Below are positions 16,588 to 25,697 of a stretch of 64,000 nt of DNA, piece by piece. The stretch lies in assembly GCA_963702595.1 (NCBI GenBank), contig CAVPDC010000010.1, forward strand, positions 62,001-126,000. Direction: 5' to 3'. Positions within the stretch are counted from its first letter, which is position 1. Every line of letters starts with the position of its first letter. Below the pieces are notes generated by a model. The model was not told where the DNA came from, did not search any database, and worked only from the letters and a program-made list of their open reading frames with translations. This DNA is from JALORV01 sp963702595 (lineage in GTDB: Bacteria > Pseudomonadota > Gammaproteobacteria > Burkholderiales > Burkholderiaceae_F). The translations under genes and the position numbers were made by a program.

Positions 16588-17343
16588 CTACTCGACTCGC
16601 GAGCTTTGAGCGCTCCGTTGGCGCACGGTCTCGAACAGGCAGATGCCCGCAGCAACGGAGACGTTGAGACTTTCAACCTGTCCGCGCAACGGGATCTTCG
16701 CCAGAAAGTCGCAGCGCTCGCGCGTCAGGCGCCGCAGTCCGCTGCCTTCGGCGCCCAGTACCCAGGCCGTCGGTCCGCGCAGGTCGAGTTCGTACAGGGA
16801 CTGCTCGGCCTCGCCCGCCGCGCCGACGGTGCGCACATTTGCCTCGCTCATCGCCTCGAGCGCGCGTGCAAGGTTAGTCACTTCGATCAGAGACACCGAC
16901 TCCGCCGCACCTGCCGCGGCCTTGAGTGCCGCCGGCGTCATGCCTGCGGAGCGGTCGCGCGGCACGACGACTGCACTCACCCCGGCCGCGTCGGCAACAC
17001 GCAGGCATGCGCCGAGATTGCGCGGATCCGTCACTCCATCGAGCACGAGCAGTAACGCATCCGTCCCCACATCGGCGAGCACATCGTCCAGCGTCAATAG
17101 TTGCCGGATCTCCTCAGCGAGCGCGACGATGCCCTGGTGCGGAGCCCCCGCGCTCAGCTCACGCAGTCGTTCGGTATCGACCGGAACCAGGCGCACGCCG
17201 GCCTCTTTGGCTCGCTGTTGCAACTGTTGCATGCGTCCATCGCGGCGCCGTGCATCGAAGTAGACAACTTCGATCGAGTCCGGTGCGGCACGGAGTCGCG
17301 CAGCGACGGTGTGAAAGCCCGCGAGTGCGCGCTTGCCGCTCAT
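16588..17343 (-). CDS. rlmB: 23S rRNA (guanosine-2'-O-)-methyltransferase RlmB
   Basis: A 251-residue SPOUT enzyme with an N-terminal substrate-binding domain and the trefoil-knot motifs LDGVTDPRNLGACLRVADA near residue 100, GAEGSGLRRLTRERCD and IPLRGQVESLNVSVAAG near the C-terminus. RlmB methylates G2251 of 23S rRNA. Its ATG overlaps the rnr stop by four bases; the rnr-rlmB pair is a known proteobacterial operon. Confidence 0.96.
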   Translation of the reverse strand: MSGKRALAGFHTVAARLRAAPDSIEVVYFDARRRDGRMQQLQQRAKEAGVRLVPVDTERLRELSAGAPHQGIVALAEEIRQLLTLDDVLADVGTDALLLVLDGVTDPRNLGACLRVADAAGVSAVVVPRDRSAGMTPAALKAAAGAAESVSLIEVTNLARALEAMSEANVRTVGAAGEAEQSLYELDLRGPTAWVLGAEGSGLRRLTRERCDFLAKIPLRGQVESLNVSVAAGICLFETVRQRSAQSSRVE

Positions 17344-19781
17344 CGACCGCGACGACGTGCCCGAGTCTTCGCACCACGCAGGCCGGTACCTGTCTTACCG
17401 GAACGCAGGCCAGTGCGTGCCTTCTCGCGCTTGTCGATGTCGCGCGGCTTGCGCGCCGCCACGACTGCCTGGCGCGCGCGCCGTTCCTCGACGCTCTCGC
17501 CGCGCGGGCGGTCGCGCTCCTTGGGCTCCACCGCACTGGCGGCAAGGATTGCCTTGCGTGTCTCGCCGCGCACCAGCCGGAATTCGATCCGGCGCGCTTC
17601 GAGATCGACACGCGCCACCTGCACGTTCACGCGATCGCCGAGCCGATAGCGCAGCCCCGTACGTTCGCCTCGCAGTTCATGCAACGCCTCGTTGAAGAGA
17701 AAGTACTCGGTGCCGAGTTCCGACACGTGCACAAGTCCCTCGACGTACAGATCGTCAAGCACGACGAAGACACCGAACGGCACGACCGAGCTGACCGTGC
17801 CGCTGTAGATTTCGCCGACGCGTGCCCGCATGTAGTAACTCTTGAGCCAGGCCTCGACATCGCGCGATGCGTCGTCGGCCCGACGCTCGTTGGCCGAGCA
17901 GATCAGGCCGAGCTTCTCCCACGCCGCGAGGTCGCCGACGGCCGCCGGCGCCCGCTCGCGCGACTGGCGCAGGGCGTTGCGTGCCGCCAGCGGGGCCACC
18001 GCCGCATCCTGCACGCCGCTCGCAACCGGCACATAGGTCTTGCGTCCAAGACAGGCCTTTATCGCCCGGTGCACCAGCAGATCGGGATAGCGACGGATCG
18101 GCGAAGTGAAGTGCGCATAGGCCTCGTAGGCCAGGCCGAAGTGGCCGGAGTTGTGCGGGCTGTAGATGGCCTGCTGCATTGAGCGCAGCAGGACCGTCTG
18201 CAGCAACTGGCCGTCTGGACGGGGCCGGATTTTCTTCAGCAATTGCGCATAGTCGGCGGGCTGCGGGTCGTCGCCGCCTTCCAAGTGCAGAGCAAGCGTC
18301 TTGAGCATCGCACGCAGGTTCGCCAGACGATCCGGAGTCGGGCCTTCGTGCACGCGGAACAGCGCCGCGTGCTTGCTGCGCGCCAGGAAGTCGGCAGCGC
18401 AGACGTTCGTCGCCAGCATGCATTCCTCGATGAGCTTGTGCGCGTCGTTGCGGACGCGAGGAACGATCCTCTCGATCCGCCCATTCGGGTCGCAGACGAT
18501 GTAGGTTTCCGTGGTCTCGAAGTCGATCGCGCCGCGCGCATCGCGGGCGGAGGCCAGCGTTTCGTAAAGCGCGTGCAGATCCTGCAGATGCGGGAGGACT
18601 TCGACCAGCCGATGCGCCGCGCGGCTGCCCGGAACGGAGAGCGCCTCCCAGACTTCGTCGTAGGTCAGGCGCCCGTGCGAGTGCATCACTGCCGGGTAGA
18701 ACTGGTACGCGTCGAGCGCGCCGCGCGCGCTGATCATGCAGTCGCACACCATGACGAGCCGGTCGACCGCGGGATTCAGCGAACAGAGCCCGTTGGACAG
18801 CTTCTCCGGCAACATGGGAATGACCCGGCGGGGAAAGTACACCGAGGTCGAGCGGTTCTGTGCCTCGACATCGAGGGCGTCCCCCGGCGTGACATAGTGG
18901 CTGACGTCAGCTACGGCCACGATCAGGCGCCAGCCCTTGCGCCGGCCTGTCACCGGCTCGCAGTAGACCGCGTCGTCGAAGTCACGCGCGTCGGGTCCAT
19001 CGATCGTCACCAGCGGCACGTCGCGCAAGTCGACGCGGCCCCGCAGATCGCGTGGCAGTACGGTATCCGGCAGTCCCTCCGCCAGTTCAAGCGCTGCCGC
19101 CGGAAACTCGTGCGGGACCGCAAACTTGCGGACCGCGATCTCGATCTCCATGCCGGGATCGTCGATCGCGCCCAGTACTTCGATGACCCGGCCAACGGGC
19201 TGCACATAGCGCTGCGGCTGCTGCAGGATTTCTACGACGACGACCTGACCGGGCTCCGCCGACAGCGTCGCTCCCGGCGGAACAAGGATGTCGTGCTGGA
19301 TGCGCTGGTCCTCGGGCACGACAATGGTGACGCCGCGTTCGTTAAGCAGGCGGCCAACGAGCTTGTTGGTGCGGCTCTCGATAACCTCGACGATCTCGCC
19401 CTCGGGGCGGCCGCGGCGGTCGGTACCGGTGACGCGCGCCAGGATGCGGTCGCCATGCAGTACCTTGCTCATCTCGTGCTCGGAGAGCACGAGATCCTGG
19501 CCGGCATCGTCGCGGATCAGGAATCCAAAGCCGTCGCGGTGGCCCTGCACCTGGCCAGAAAGGAGGTTGGCACGGGCGGCCACGAGCAGCAGCCCGGCGC
19601 GATTGCGGACCACGCGGCCCGCACGCTCGAGTTCCTCGAGCTGTTCGTTGAAAAGTGAACGGTTCTCGTCGGCAACATGCAGCCGCTCGGACAGTTCGTT
19701 CGGGGTCAGCGGCGCGCGAGCGCTGGTCAGCGCCTGCAGGATCGCATCGCTATCGATGATGTTTGAAGACTTGGGACTCAA
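17340..19781 (-). CDS. rnr: ribonuclease R
   Basis: An 813-residue 3'-5' exoribonuclease. Order of domains: N-terminal winged helix (ILQALTSARAPLTPNELSER), two cold-shock domains, RNB catalytic domain with DGPDARDFDDAVYCE near residue 258, an S1 domain (VGEIYSGTVSSVVPFGVFV) near 650 and a basic Arg/Lys tail. It degrades structured RNA and takes part in rRNA and tRNA quality control. The best start is TTG at 19779-19781; no ATG fits the conserved N-terminus. Confidence 0.97.
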   Translation of the reverse strand: MSPKSSNIIDSDAILQALTSARAPLTPNELSERLHVADENRSLFNEQLEELERAGRVVRNRAGLLLVAARANLLSGQVQGHRDGFGFLIRDDAGQDLVLSEHEMSKVLHGDRILARVTGTDRRGRPEGEIVEVIESRTNKLVGRLLNERGVTIVVPEDQRIQHDILVPPGATLSAEPGQVVVVEILQQPQRYVQPVGRVIEVLGAIDDPGMEIEIAVRKFAVPHEFPAAALELAEGLPDTVLPRDLRGRVDLRDVPLVTIDGPDARDFDDAVYCEPVTGRRKGWRLIVAVADVSHYVTPGDALDVEAQNRSTSVYFPRRVIPMLPEKLSNGLCSLNPAVDRLVMVCDCMISARGALDAYQFYPAVMHSHGRLTYDEVWEALSVPGSRAAHRLVEVLPHLQDLHALYETLASARDARGAIDFETTETYIVCDPNGRIERIVPRVRNDAHKLIEECMLATNVCAADFLARSKHAALFRVHEGPTPDRLANLRAMLKTLALHLEGGDDPQPADYAQLLKKIRPRPDGQLLQTVLLRSMQQAIYSPHNSGHFGLAYEAYAHFTSPIRRYPDLLVHRAIKACLGRKTYVPVASGVQDAAVAPLAARNALRQSRERAPAAVGDLAAWEKLGLICSANERRADDASRDVEAWLKSYYMRARVGEIYSGTVSSVVPFGVFVVLDDLYVEGLVHVSELGTEYFLFNEALHELRGERTGLRYRLGDRVNVQVARVDLEARRIEFRLVRGETRKAILAASAVEPKERDRPRGESVEERRARQAVVAARKPRDIDKREKARTGLRSGKTGTGLRGAKTRARRRGR

Positions 19782-19850
19782 TCCGTGAATGCTTTCTCAT
19801 TTTGTGTGTTTTGCCTGCCTCGGGCAGGTCATCGCGGCAGAGTAGCGCAT

Positions 19851-19878
19851 TTGACAGCACCAGCTTCGCCGCTAAAAT
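19851..19878 (+). promoter_or_regulatory. sigma-70 promoter of tRNA-Leu
   Basis: Perfect TTGACA at 19851-19856, a 16-base spacer and TAAAAT at 19873-19878, fifteen bases before the tRNA 5' end. A small inverted repeat cctgcc-tcg-ggcagg at 19814-19828 lies upstream, towards the divergent rnr. Confidence 0.8.
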
Positions 19879-19893
19879 CTCGCGCTCACCTGT

Positions 19894-19978
<85 letters not shown>

Positions 19979-19986
19979 AAACGAAT

Positions 19987-20010
19987 GGCCGGCATCGCCG
20001 GCCTTTTGTT
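19987..20010 (+). terminator. intrinsic terminator of tRNA-Leu
   Basis: Seven-base-pair stem ggccggc-atc-gccggcc followed by ttttgtt, nine bases after the tRNA 3' end. Confidence 0.9.
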
Positions 20011-20102
20011 TGGGTGACCGGGAAGCGGAGCACCTGCGTGCTTCGCGTGAGGGCGACAATGGCGCCGCCTGCAAAGCGGCGCCGGGGTCGCGGACACGTG
20101 AC

Positions 20103-20123
20103 CGAGTCCTCTTCTGGGGTCCA
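20103..20123 (+). repeat. decayed copy of the tRNA-Leu 3' end
   Basis: 18 of 21 bases match the tRNA-Leu 3' end at 19958-19978 (cgagtcctct exact, then ctggg, then cca). It is also followed by a terminator nearly the same as the one after the true tRNA. No 5' half is recognisable in the 90 bases before it. Reads as a remnant of a tandem duplication of the tRNA or of an integration event. Confidence 0.7.
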
Positions 20124-20128
20124 TTCTC

Positions 20129-20153
20129 AAAAGGCCGGCAACTCCGGCCTTTT
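20129..20153. terminator. bidirectional terminator, second copy
   Basis: Ten-base-pair stem aaaaggccgg-caact-ccggcctttt, with A-run and T-run on the two sides, so it can act on both strands. On the minus strand it would end the hfq-to-purA-phosphoribosyltransferase run, whose last stop is at 20232. Confidence 0.85.
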
Positions 20154-20231
20154 GCATTTCTTCGCCACGGGTGCGAGGCGCCGCTTTGCTTCCTGCCGCA
20201 CACCCATTCCTCGGCTCGATCGGCAACAGGC

Positions 20232-20753
20232 TCAGCTCGCCACGCCGCTGCGAACCCGCGCCGCAAGGCTCTCGGGACCCATCGCGTCGTAGACCTCGAA
20301 GGGCTGGTGGATCCAGGGGTTCGTAGGCAGATACTCGACGAAGAAGTCGGGCGTGAACGACGAGCTCGCCTTGTACCAGATGACGGCAGTGCGCACTTCG
20401 CTGATCGCGGGATAGCGCTGCCTCAGGTGCTCGATGACGCGGCTCAGCGTGATTCCGGAATCGACCAGGTCATCGACCAGCAGCAGTGAGCCATGCAGGG
20501 AGCCATGCGTCATCGTGATGTACTCACCGATGTCGAGGTCACCCTGCGCCCGTCCCGCGGCCTCGCGATACGAGCTCGCCGCCAGAATCGCGAGCGGCAT
20601 GTCGTAGACGCGGGAAATGATGTCGCCAACCCGCAGGCCGCCACGCGCAAGACAGAGCAGCGAATCGAAGTGCCAGCCCGACTCATGCACCGCCAGGCCA
20701 AGCCGCTCGATCAGGCGGTGGTACTCGTCCCAGTTGACGTAGAGATCCTTCAC
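20232..20753 (-). CDS. purine-type phosphoribosyltransferase
   Basis: A 173-residue type I phosphoribosyltransferase. The PRPP-binding signature is LLLVDDLVDSGIT near residue 91; LARGGLRVGDIISRVY near 35 is the PPi loop region; KASSSFTPDFFVEY lies in the C-terminal hood. The hood resembles bacterial xanthine/hypoxanthine-guanine enzymes (Gpt-like), and adjacency to purA (12 bases) supports a purine salvage role converting a base plus PRPP to a nucleotide. The base specificity is not readable from the sequence. Confidence 0.85.
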   Translation of the reverse strand: MKDLYVNWDEYHRLIERLGLAVHESGWHFDSLLCLARGGLRVGDIISRVYDMPLAILAASSYREAAGRAQGDLDIGEYITMTHGSLHGSLLLVDDLVDSGITLSRVIEHLRQRYPAISEVRTAVIWYKASSSFTPDFFVEYLPTNPWIHQPFEVYDAMGPESLAARVRSGVAS

Positions 20754-20765
20754 CGGCGTTCCGGT

Positions 20766-22061
20766 TCAATTGCGGAAGGGATGCCGCAGGACAATCGTCT
20801 GCTCGCGGTCCGGCCCGGTGGAAACGAGGTCGATCGGAACGCCGAGCACGTCCGCGAGTCGCTCGAGATAGCGCCGCGCGTTTTCCGGCAGCGCACTCCA
20901 CTCCCGGATTCCTAAGGTCGATTCGGACCAGCCCTTGAACTCCTCGTAGACAGGTTCACAGCGTCCGACCGCATCGGCCCCGTACGGCAGGATGTCCACC
21001 ATACGCCCGTCGAACCGGTAGCCGACGCCGAGTTTCACGACTGGCAGGCCATCGAGCACATCGAGCTTCGTGATGCAGAGCCCCGACGTACCGTTCAACT
21101 GCACCGCCCGCTTGAGCCCCGCAGCATCGAACCAACCGCAGCGGCGCGGGCGCCCCGTGACGGAACCGAACTCCTGCCCGCGCTGCCGCAAGTGCTCGCC
21201 GGTTGCCTCGAGAAGTTCCGTCGGAAACGGTCCCGAACCCACCCGCGTCGAGTACGCCTTCGTAATGCCCAGCACGTAGTCGAGCCGCTGTGGCGCGACG
21301 CCCGCTCCCGCCGCTGCAGCGCCGGCGACAGTGTTGCTCGACGTCACATACGGATACGTTCCGTGGTCGACATCGAGCAGCGTGCCCTGTGCACCTTCGA
21401 ACAGCAACCGGTGTCCGCTCGCCATCACGGCGTTAAGGCGATAGGAAACGTCGGTGACCATGGGCCGGATGCGATCCGCCAGCGCCAGGGTGTCATCGAT
21501 CACCTTCGACGCTTCGACGCGCGGCGCGCCGAAGTACCGTTCGAGCACGAAATTGTGGAAGTCGAGCGCCTCGCGCACACCGGTGCCGAAGCGGTCGGCA
21601 TCGAAAAGGTCCTGCGCGCGCACGGCCCGACGCGCAACCTTGTCCTCGTACGCGGGGCCAATTCCGCGTCCGGTCGTGCCGATCTTGGCGTCGCCACGCC
21701 TGACCTCGCGCGCCTTGTCGAGCGCAACGTGGTAGTCGAGGATCAAAGGGCAGTTACCGCTGATCAGCAGCCGGGAGGTAACGTCGACTCCCGCCGACTC
21801 GAGTTCATCCACTTCCACGAGCAGCGCGGTCGGCGACAGCACCACGCCGTTGCCGATGTAGCACGCCGTCTTGGGCCGAAGGATTCCGGAAGGAATCAGG
21901 CGCAAGATGGTCTTCTTGCCACCGATGACAAGCGTGTGTCCGGCGTTGTGTCCGCCCTGGAATCGCACGACACCGTCGACGTCCTCGGTCAGCCAGTCGA
22001 CGATCTTCCCCTTGCCCTCGTCGCCCCACTGTGTGCCAACGACGACCACGTTCTGTGTCAT
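20766..22061 (-). CDS. purA: adenylosuccinate synthetase
   Basis: A 431-residue enzyme joining IMP and aspartate with GTP in AMP synthesis. N-terminal VVVVGTQWGDEGKGKIVDWL with the P-loop and catalytic Asp, QGGHNAGHTLV with catalytic His, then TTGRGIGPAYEDK and SSNTVAGAAAAG. The frame is open 17 codons upstream, but the ATG at 22059-22061 directly precedes the conserved start. It follows hisZ by eight bases; hisZ-purA is typical for betaproteobacteria. Confidence 0.97.
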   Translation of the reverse strand: MTQNVVVVGTQWGDEGKGKIVDWLTEDVDGVVRFQGGHNAGHTLVIGGKKTILRLIPSGILRPKTACYIGNGVVLSPTALLVEVDELESAGVDVTSRLLISGNCPLILDYHVALDKAREVRRGDAKIGTTGRGIGPAYEDKVARRAVRAQDLFDADRFGTGVREALDFHNFVLERYFGAPRVEASKVIDDTLALADRIRPMVTDVSYRLNAVMASGHRLLFEGAQGTLLDVDHGTYPYVTSSNTVAGAAAAGAGVAPQRLDYVLGITKAYSTRVGSGPFPTELLEATGEHLRQRGQEFGSVTGRPRRCGWFDAAGLKRAVQLNGTSGLCITKLDVLDGLPVVKLGVGYRFDGRMVDILPYGADAVGRCEPVYEEFKGWSESTLGIREWSALPENARRYLERLADVLGVPIDLVSTGPDREQTIVLRHPFRN

Positions 22062-22069
22062 TGTGATTC

Positions 22070-23242
22070 CTATTTCACCAGTTCCGCGCCTTCGCGCGTG
22101 GCAACCTGCCACGCGTTGCCGACACGACGCATTTCACGATCGAAGTTGAAAGCGCCGGAGTCCAGCCCGCCGCATTCGTCAGGCAGGCGTTGGACCACGA
22201 TCTCGCCATCTGCACGCAGCCGGCCAATCGCCTCGCGCAGGGCCGCATCGTCGTCGGCAGGCGCCAGGATCGCGCACGCGGCGCGGGTGCCAAGCAGCCG
22301 GACGAGTTCGCGCAGATAGATCGAAAAACCGACTGCCGGCCGCGCGCGGCCGAACGCCTTGCCGATGTTGTCGTACCGACCGCCGCGCAACACGGCGCTC
22401 GGAAGTTCGGGGGCATGGACCGCGAACGTGATGCCGGTGTGGTAGCGATACCCGTGCAGGTCCGCGAGATCGACCGACACGGCATCCGCTCCGCAGCGCG
22501 CCGCCAGCAACTCGAGTTCCGACAAGGCGGCCCGAATTCCCGGCTCCGCCGGCAAGACCCGACGGGCCGCTTCGATGACATCCGGGCCGCCGCTCAAGCG
22601 GCCCAGCGCCATCAGGCCGTCACGGACCGCCGGCGGCAGCCCCTTGACGGTCGCATGCAGCGCCGGAATGTCTTTCGTGCTCAGCGCGGACAGGATCTCG
22701 TCCTCGACGACGTCGGACATCCGGGCCAGGTCGAGCAGGCCGCCGACCACACCCGTGTGGCCCAGATCAAGGCTCACACGACCGAGCCCGGCCAGTCGCA
22801 GCGACTGGACGGCGAGTTCCAGCATTTCCAGATCGGCCGGCACGCCGGCGGCGCCGTAGAGCTCCGCGCCCACCTGCATCGCCTCCCGCGCCGCGAGTGG
22901 ATGCAGCGGCCTGGCATGCAGAACGCTCCCCGCGTAGCACAGCCGCACCACGCCCGCGCGATTGAGGATGTGCGCATCGATGCGCGCGGCCTGCGGCGTC
23001 ATGTCGGCCCGCAAACCGAGCAGTCGTCCACTGGCCTGATCGACGAGCTTGAAGGTCCGCAGGTCCAGATCGCTGCCCGTCCCCGTCAGCAGGGAGTCGA
23101 TGTATTCGATCAGCGGAGGGATGACCAACTCGTAGCCGTATCCGGCATACAGGTCGAGCAACGCCCGCCGCACTTCTTCGACGCGGCGAGCCTCGCGCGG
23201 AAGCACGTCGGAGATATTCTCGGGCAGGAGCCAGCGTGGCAT
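22070..23242 (-). CDS. hisZ: ATP phosphoribosyltransferase regulatory subunit HisZ
   Basis: A 390-residue paralogue of histidyl-tRNA synthetase lacking the tRNA-binding domain. It keeps class II features such as LLPENISDVLPREARRVEEV (start), DMTPQAARIDAHI and GGRYDNIGKAFGRARPAVGF. HisZ forms an octamer with short HisG to catalyse and regulate the first step of histidine synthesis. I preferred ATG at 23240-23242 (MPRWLLPENI) over 11 extra upstream codons. True HisS is elsewhere in this window (30421-31737), supporting the split. Confidence 0.93.
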   Translation of the reverse strand: MPRWLLPENISDVLPREARRVEEVRRALLDLYAGYGYELVIPPLIEYIDSLLTGTGSDLDLRTFKLVDQASGRLLGLRADMTPQAARIDAHILNRAGVVRLCYAGSVLHARPLHPLAAREAMQVGAELYGAAGVPADLEMLELAVQSLRLAGLGRVSLDLGHTGVVGGLLDLARMSDVVEDEILSALSTKDIPALHATVKGLPPAVRDGLMALGRLSGGPDVIEAARRVLPAEPGIRAALSELELLAARCGADAVSVDLADLHGYRYHTGITFAVHAPELPSAVLRGGRYDNIGKAFGRARPAVGFSIYLRELVRLLGTRAACAILAPADDDAALREAIGRLRADGEIVVQRLPDECGGLDSGAFNFDREMRRVGNAWQVATREGAELVK

Positions 23243-23306
23243 GGCAGCAGCGGAAAGGCGAGATCGTGGCGCCACTGCGGCCAGGCCGCAGTTCAGTCGA
23301 TCCGGA

Positions 23307-23492
23307 TCAGCTCAGAAACCAGAACAATAGCGCGCCGCCCACTACGGCGAGCAGGCCGAAGAAGCGAATCTGGCCATCATTGAGCTCGGTCACGCGCCGG
23401 AACATCTGACGCCATGCGGCTGGCGCCAGCAGGGGCAGCAGGCCTTCGAGCACCAGCATCAGCCCGAAAGCCAGCGCAAGCGTCTCGAGCAT
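23307..23492 (-). CDS. DUF2065 small membrane protein
   Basis: A 61-residue protein with two hydrophobic helices flanking a short polar loop (WRQMFRRVTELNDGQ). DUF2065 proteins regularly sit after hflC in beta- and gammaproteobacteria; here its start overlaps the hflC stop by one base. Function unknown, perhaps an HflKC accessory. Confidence 0.85.
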   Translation of the reverse strand: MLETLALAFGLMLVLEGLLPLLAPAAWRQMFRRVTELNDGQIRFFGLLAVVGGALLFWFLS

Positions 23493-24376
23493 CAGCGCTT
23501 CGGTGCCGGCGCGGCGTCTGGCGACTTCATGTACTTGAAGAACTCCGACGATGGGTCGACGACCATGACATCGTTCCGGTTCCGGAAGCTCGACCGGTAG
23601 GCCTCGAGGCTGCGATAGAAGCGCGCGAACTCCGGATTCTGGCCAAAGGACTGCGCATAGAGCGCGGACGCTTTCGCGTCGCCGTCACCGCGAAGCTTCT
23701 GCGCATCGCGATAGGCCTCGGACAACAGGACCTCCTTCTGGCGGTCGGCATCGGCGCGGATCTTCTCGCTCTCGGCTGCCCCGATCGAGCGCTGTTCGTT
23801 CGCGACGCGCTTGCGTTCAGCCTCCATGCGACGGTAGACCGACTCGCTGATTTCGGGAACGAAGTCGACGCGCTTGAGGCGAACATCGACGATCTCGATG
23901 CCGAAATTCTTAGTCCGCTCCTGCACGGCCGCGCGTATCTCCTCCATCGCCTTGTCGCGCTCGCGGGACGTGATCTCGTTGACGGTGCGCTTGTTGACCG
24001 CCTGGTTCAGCGCGTCACGCACCAGGGTCCCGACGCGATCCTCGGCGGAGCGTTCGCCTGCCGGAAAGCTCACCCGGAACAGGCGCGGGTCGACGATGCG
24101 GAACTTGACGAACGAATCGATCAACAGGTTTTTCTTCTCCGACGTCTGCACGCGGTCGGTGACCGGCGTGTCGATCGTGAGGATGCGCTTGTCCTGGTAC
24201 TCGACGTTCTGCAGCAGCGGGATGCGGAAGTAAAGGCCGGGCTCCGTCACGACGCGCGTGATCTGGCCAAGCTGGAAGACGATTGCCGACTGGCGCTGGT
24301 CCACGATGAAGGTGCTGGCCCGCACGATGAACGCCGCGACGACCAGTCCAATAACAAGGGCAAGTATCCGATTCAT
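23492..24376 (-). CDS. hflC: HflC, FtsH protease modulator
   Basis: A 294-residue SPFH/band 7 protein with an N-terminal membrane anchor (ALVIGLVVAAFIVRAS), the SPFH core VEYQDKRILTIDTPVTDRV and a long coiled coil (AERKRVANEQRSIGAAESEK) before the C-terminus. With HflK it forms a cage around the FtsH AAA protease in the inner membrane. Nine bases after hflK. Confidence 0.96.
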   Translation of the reverse strand: MNRILALVIGLVVAAFIVRASTFIVDQRQSAIVFQLGQITRVVTEPGLYFRIPLLQNVEYQDKRILTIDTPVTDRVQTSEKKNLLIDSFVKFRIVDPRLFRVSFPAGERSAEDRVGTLVRDALNQAVNKRTVNEITSRERDKAMEEIRAAVQERTKNFGIEIVDVRLKRVDFVPEISESVYRRMEAERKRVANEQRSIGAAESEKIRADADRQKEVLLSEAYRDAQKLRGDGDAKASALYAQSFGQNPEFARFYRSLEAYRSSFRNRNDVMVVDPSSEFFKYMKSPDAAPAPKR

Positions 24377-24385
24377 GGCATGACC

Positions 24386-25639
24386 TCAGCGCGCTTCGCG
24401 ATCACGGCTGCGCAGTGATTCGCGAGTGCGTCCATCGGTGGTGACCGGTGCTGGCTCGGTCGGAGTGACGACAGTGGGCGGCGTGCGCGCCGCAATCCCT
24501 TCCTGCGTCACCTGCTGCATCAGCTTGTCGAACGGAAGATAGAGCAGCTGGTTGCTACTGCGGGAATCGACCAGTACCTTGGTCGTGTTCGAAAACACCT
24601 GCTGCATCGTGTCGAGGTACATGCGGTCGCGCGTCACGGCCGGCGCCTTCTGGTACTCGGTCAGTACCTGGCGGAAACGGGATGCATCGCCCTCGGCGGA
24701 CTGCACGATGCGCGTGCGATAGCCCTCCGCCTCCTGCATCAGGCGGGAGGCCGCGCCACTCGCCTTCGGCACGACGTCGTTGGCATAGGCCTGGCCTTCG
24801 TTGATCTGGCGCTCGCGGTCCTGACCGGCCTTCACCGCATCATCGAATGCCGCCTGCACCTGCTCCGGCGGCTGGGCGTTCTGGATGGCGACGGCCGATA
24901 CCTGGATACCGGTGCCGTAGCGGTCGAGCATTTCCTGCATGCGATCGCGAACCTCTGTCGAGATCTCCGAGCGCGACTCGTAGAGCACCGAGTCCATCTT
25001 CTTGCGGCCGAGCACCTCGCGCATAGCCGACTCCGCAGTCTGGATGACGGCAGCGGTGGGGTTGCGGCTGTTGAACAGGTAGTCACGCGCGCCATCGTCC
25101 TTGATGCGGTACTGGACCTCGAACTGGATGTCGACGATGTTCTCGTCATCCGTCAGCATCAGGGATTCCTTCAGCCGCTCGGTCCGGCCACGCGTTCCGA
25201 CTTCGACCTTGCGCAGTGAAAGTATGTCGACCAGTTCGTTGGACTGGACAGGCCACGGCATGCGCCACCGGAAGCCCGGCGGGGTGGTCTCGGTGTAGCG
25301 GCCAAAGGTTGTCACCACGCCAACCTGCCCTTCCGGGACGATGTAGAAGCCGCTTGCCAGCCAGAGCAGTCCGGCGATGCCCAGGAGCGCGGCGAGACCG
25401 ATACCGGTTCCCCGCGGGCTGACGCTGAAATTGCCCGGCCCGCCGCCACCGCGCGGCCCGGACGGTTTCTTTCCGAACAGGCTGTTCAGCCGGCGATTGA
25501 AGTCGCGCCAGAGTTCTTCGAGATCCGGCGGCCCTTCGCCATTGGGGCGCTGCGGTCGACGCGGCTCTTCCCGACCGCCCTCATTGTTGGAGCCGCCCGA
25601 ACCGCCCCCGCGGCCCCATTGGGGGTCGTTGAGTGACAT
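24386..25639 (-). CDS. hflK: HflK, FtsH protease modulator
   Basis: A 417-residue SPFH protein. The first 60 residues are Gly/Pro/Arg-rich (RGGGSGGSNNEGGREEPRR), then a membrane helix (AALLGIAGLLWLASGFYIV), the SPFH domain (EGQVGVVTTFGRYTETTPPG) and a coiled coil. Partner of HflC in the FtsH-modulating complex. It is followed directly by hflC and preceded by hflX, the usual hfq-hflX-hflK-hflC order. Confidence 0.96.
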   Translation of the reverse strand: MSLNDPQWGRGGGSGGSNNEGGREEPRRPQRPNGEGPPDLEELWRDFNRRLNSLFGKKPSGPRGGGGPGNFSVSPRGTGIGLAALLGIAGLLWLASGFYIVPEGQVGVVTTFGRYTETTPPGFRWRMPWPVQSNELVDILSLRKVEVGTRGRTERLKESLMLTDDENIVDIQFEVQYRIKDDGARDYLFNSRNPTAAVIQTAESAMREVLGRKKMDSVLYESRSEISTEVRDRMQEMLDRYGTGIQVSAVAIQNAQPPEQVQAAFDDAVKAGQDRERQINEGQAYANDVVPKASGAASRLMQEAEGYRTRIVQSAEGDASRFRQVLTEYQKAPAVTRDRMYLDTMQQVFSNTTKVLVDSRSSNQLLYLPFDKLMQQVTQEGIAARTPPTVVTPTEPAPVTTDGRTRESLRSRDREAR

Positions 25640-25697
25640 GCGTGTCCTAGCTAAAAATGGGTTGAAGCATACGAGTGATCAGCGCAAGCAGGCGCTG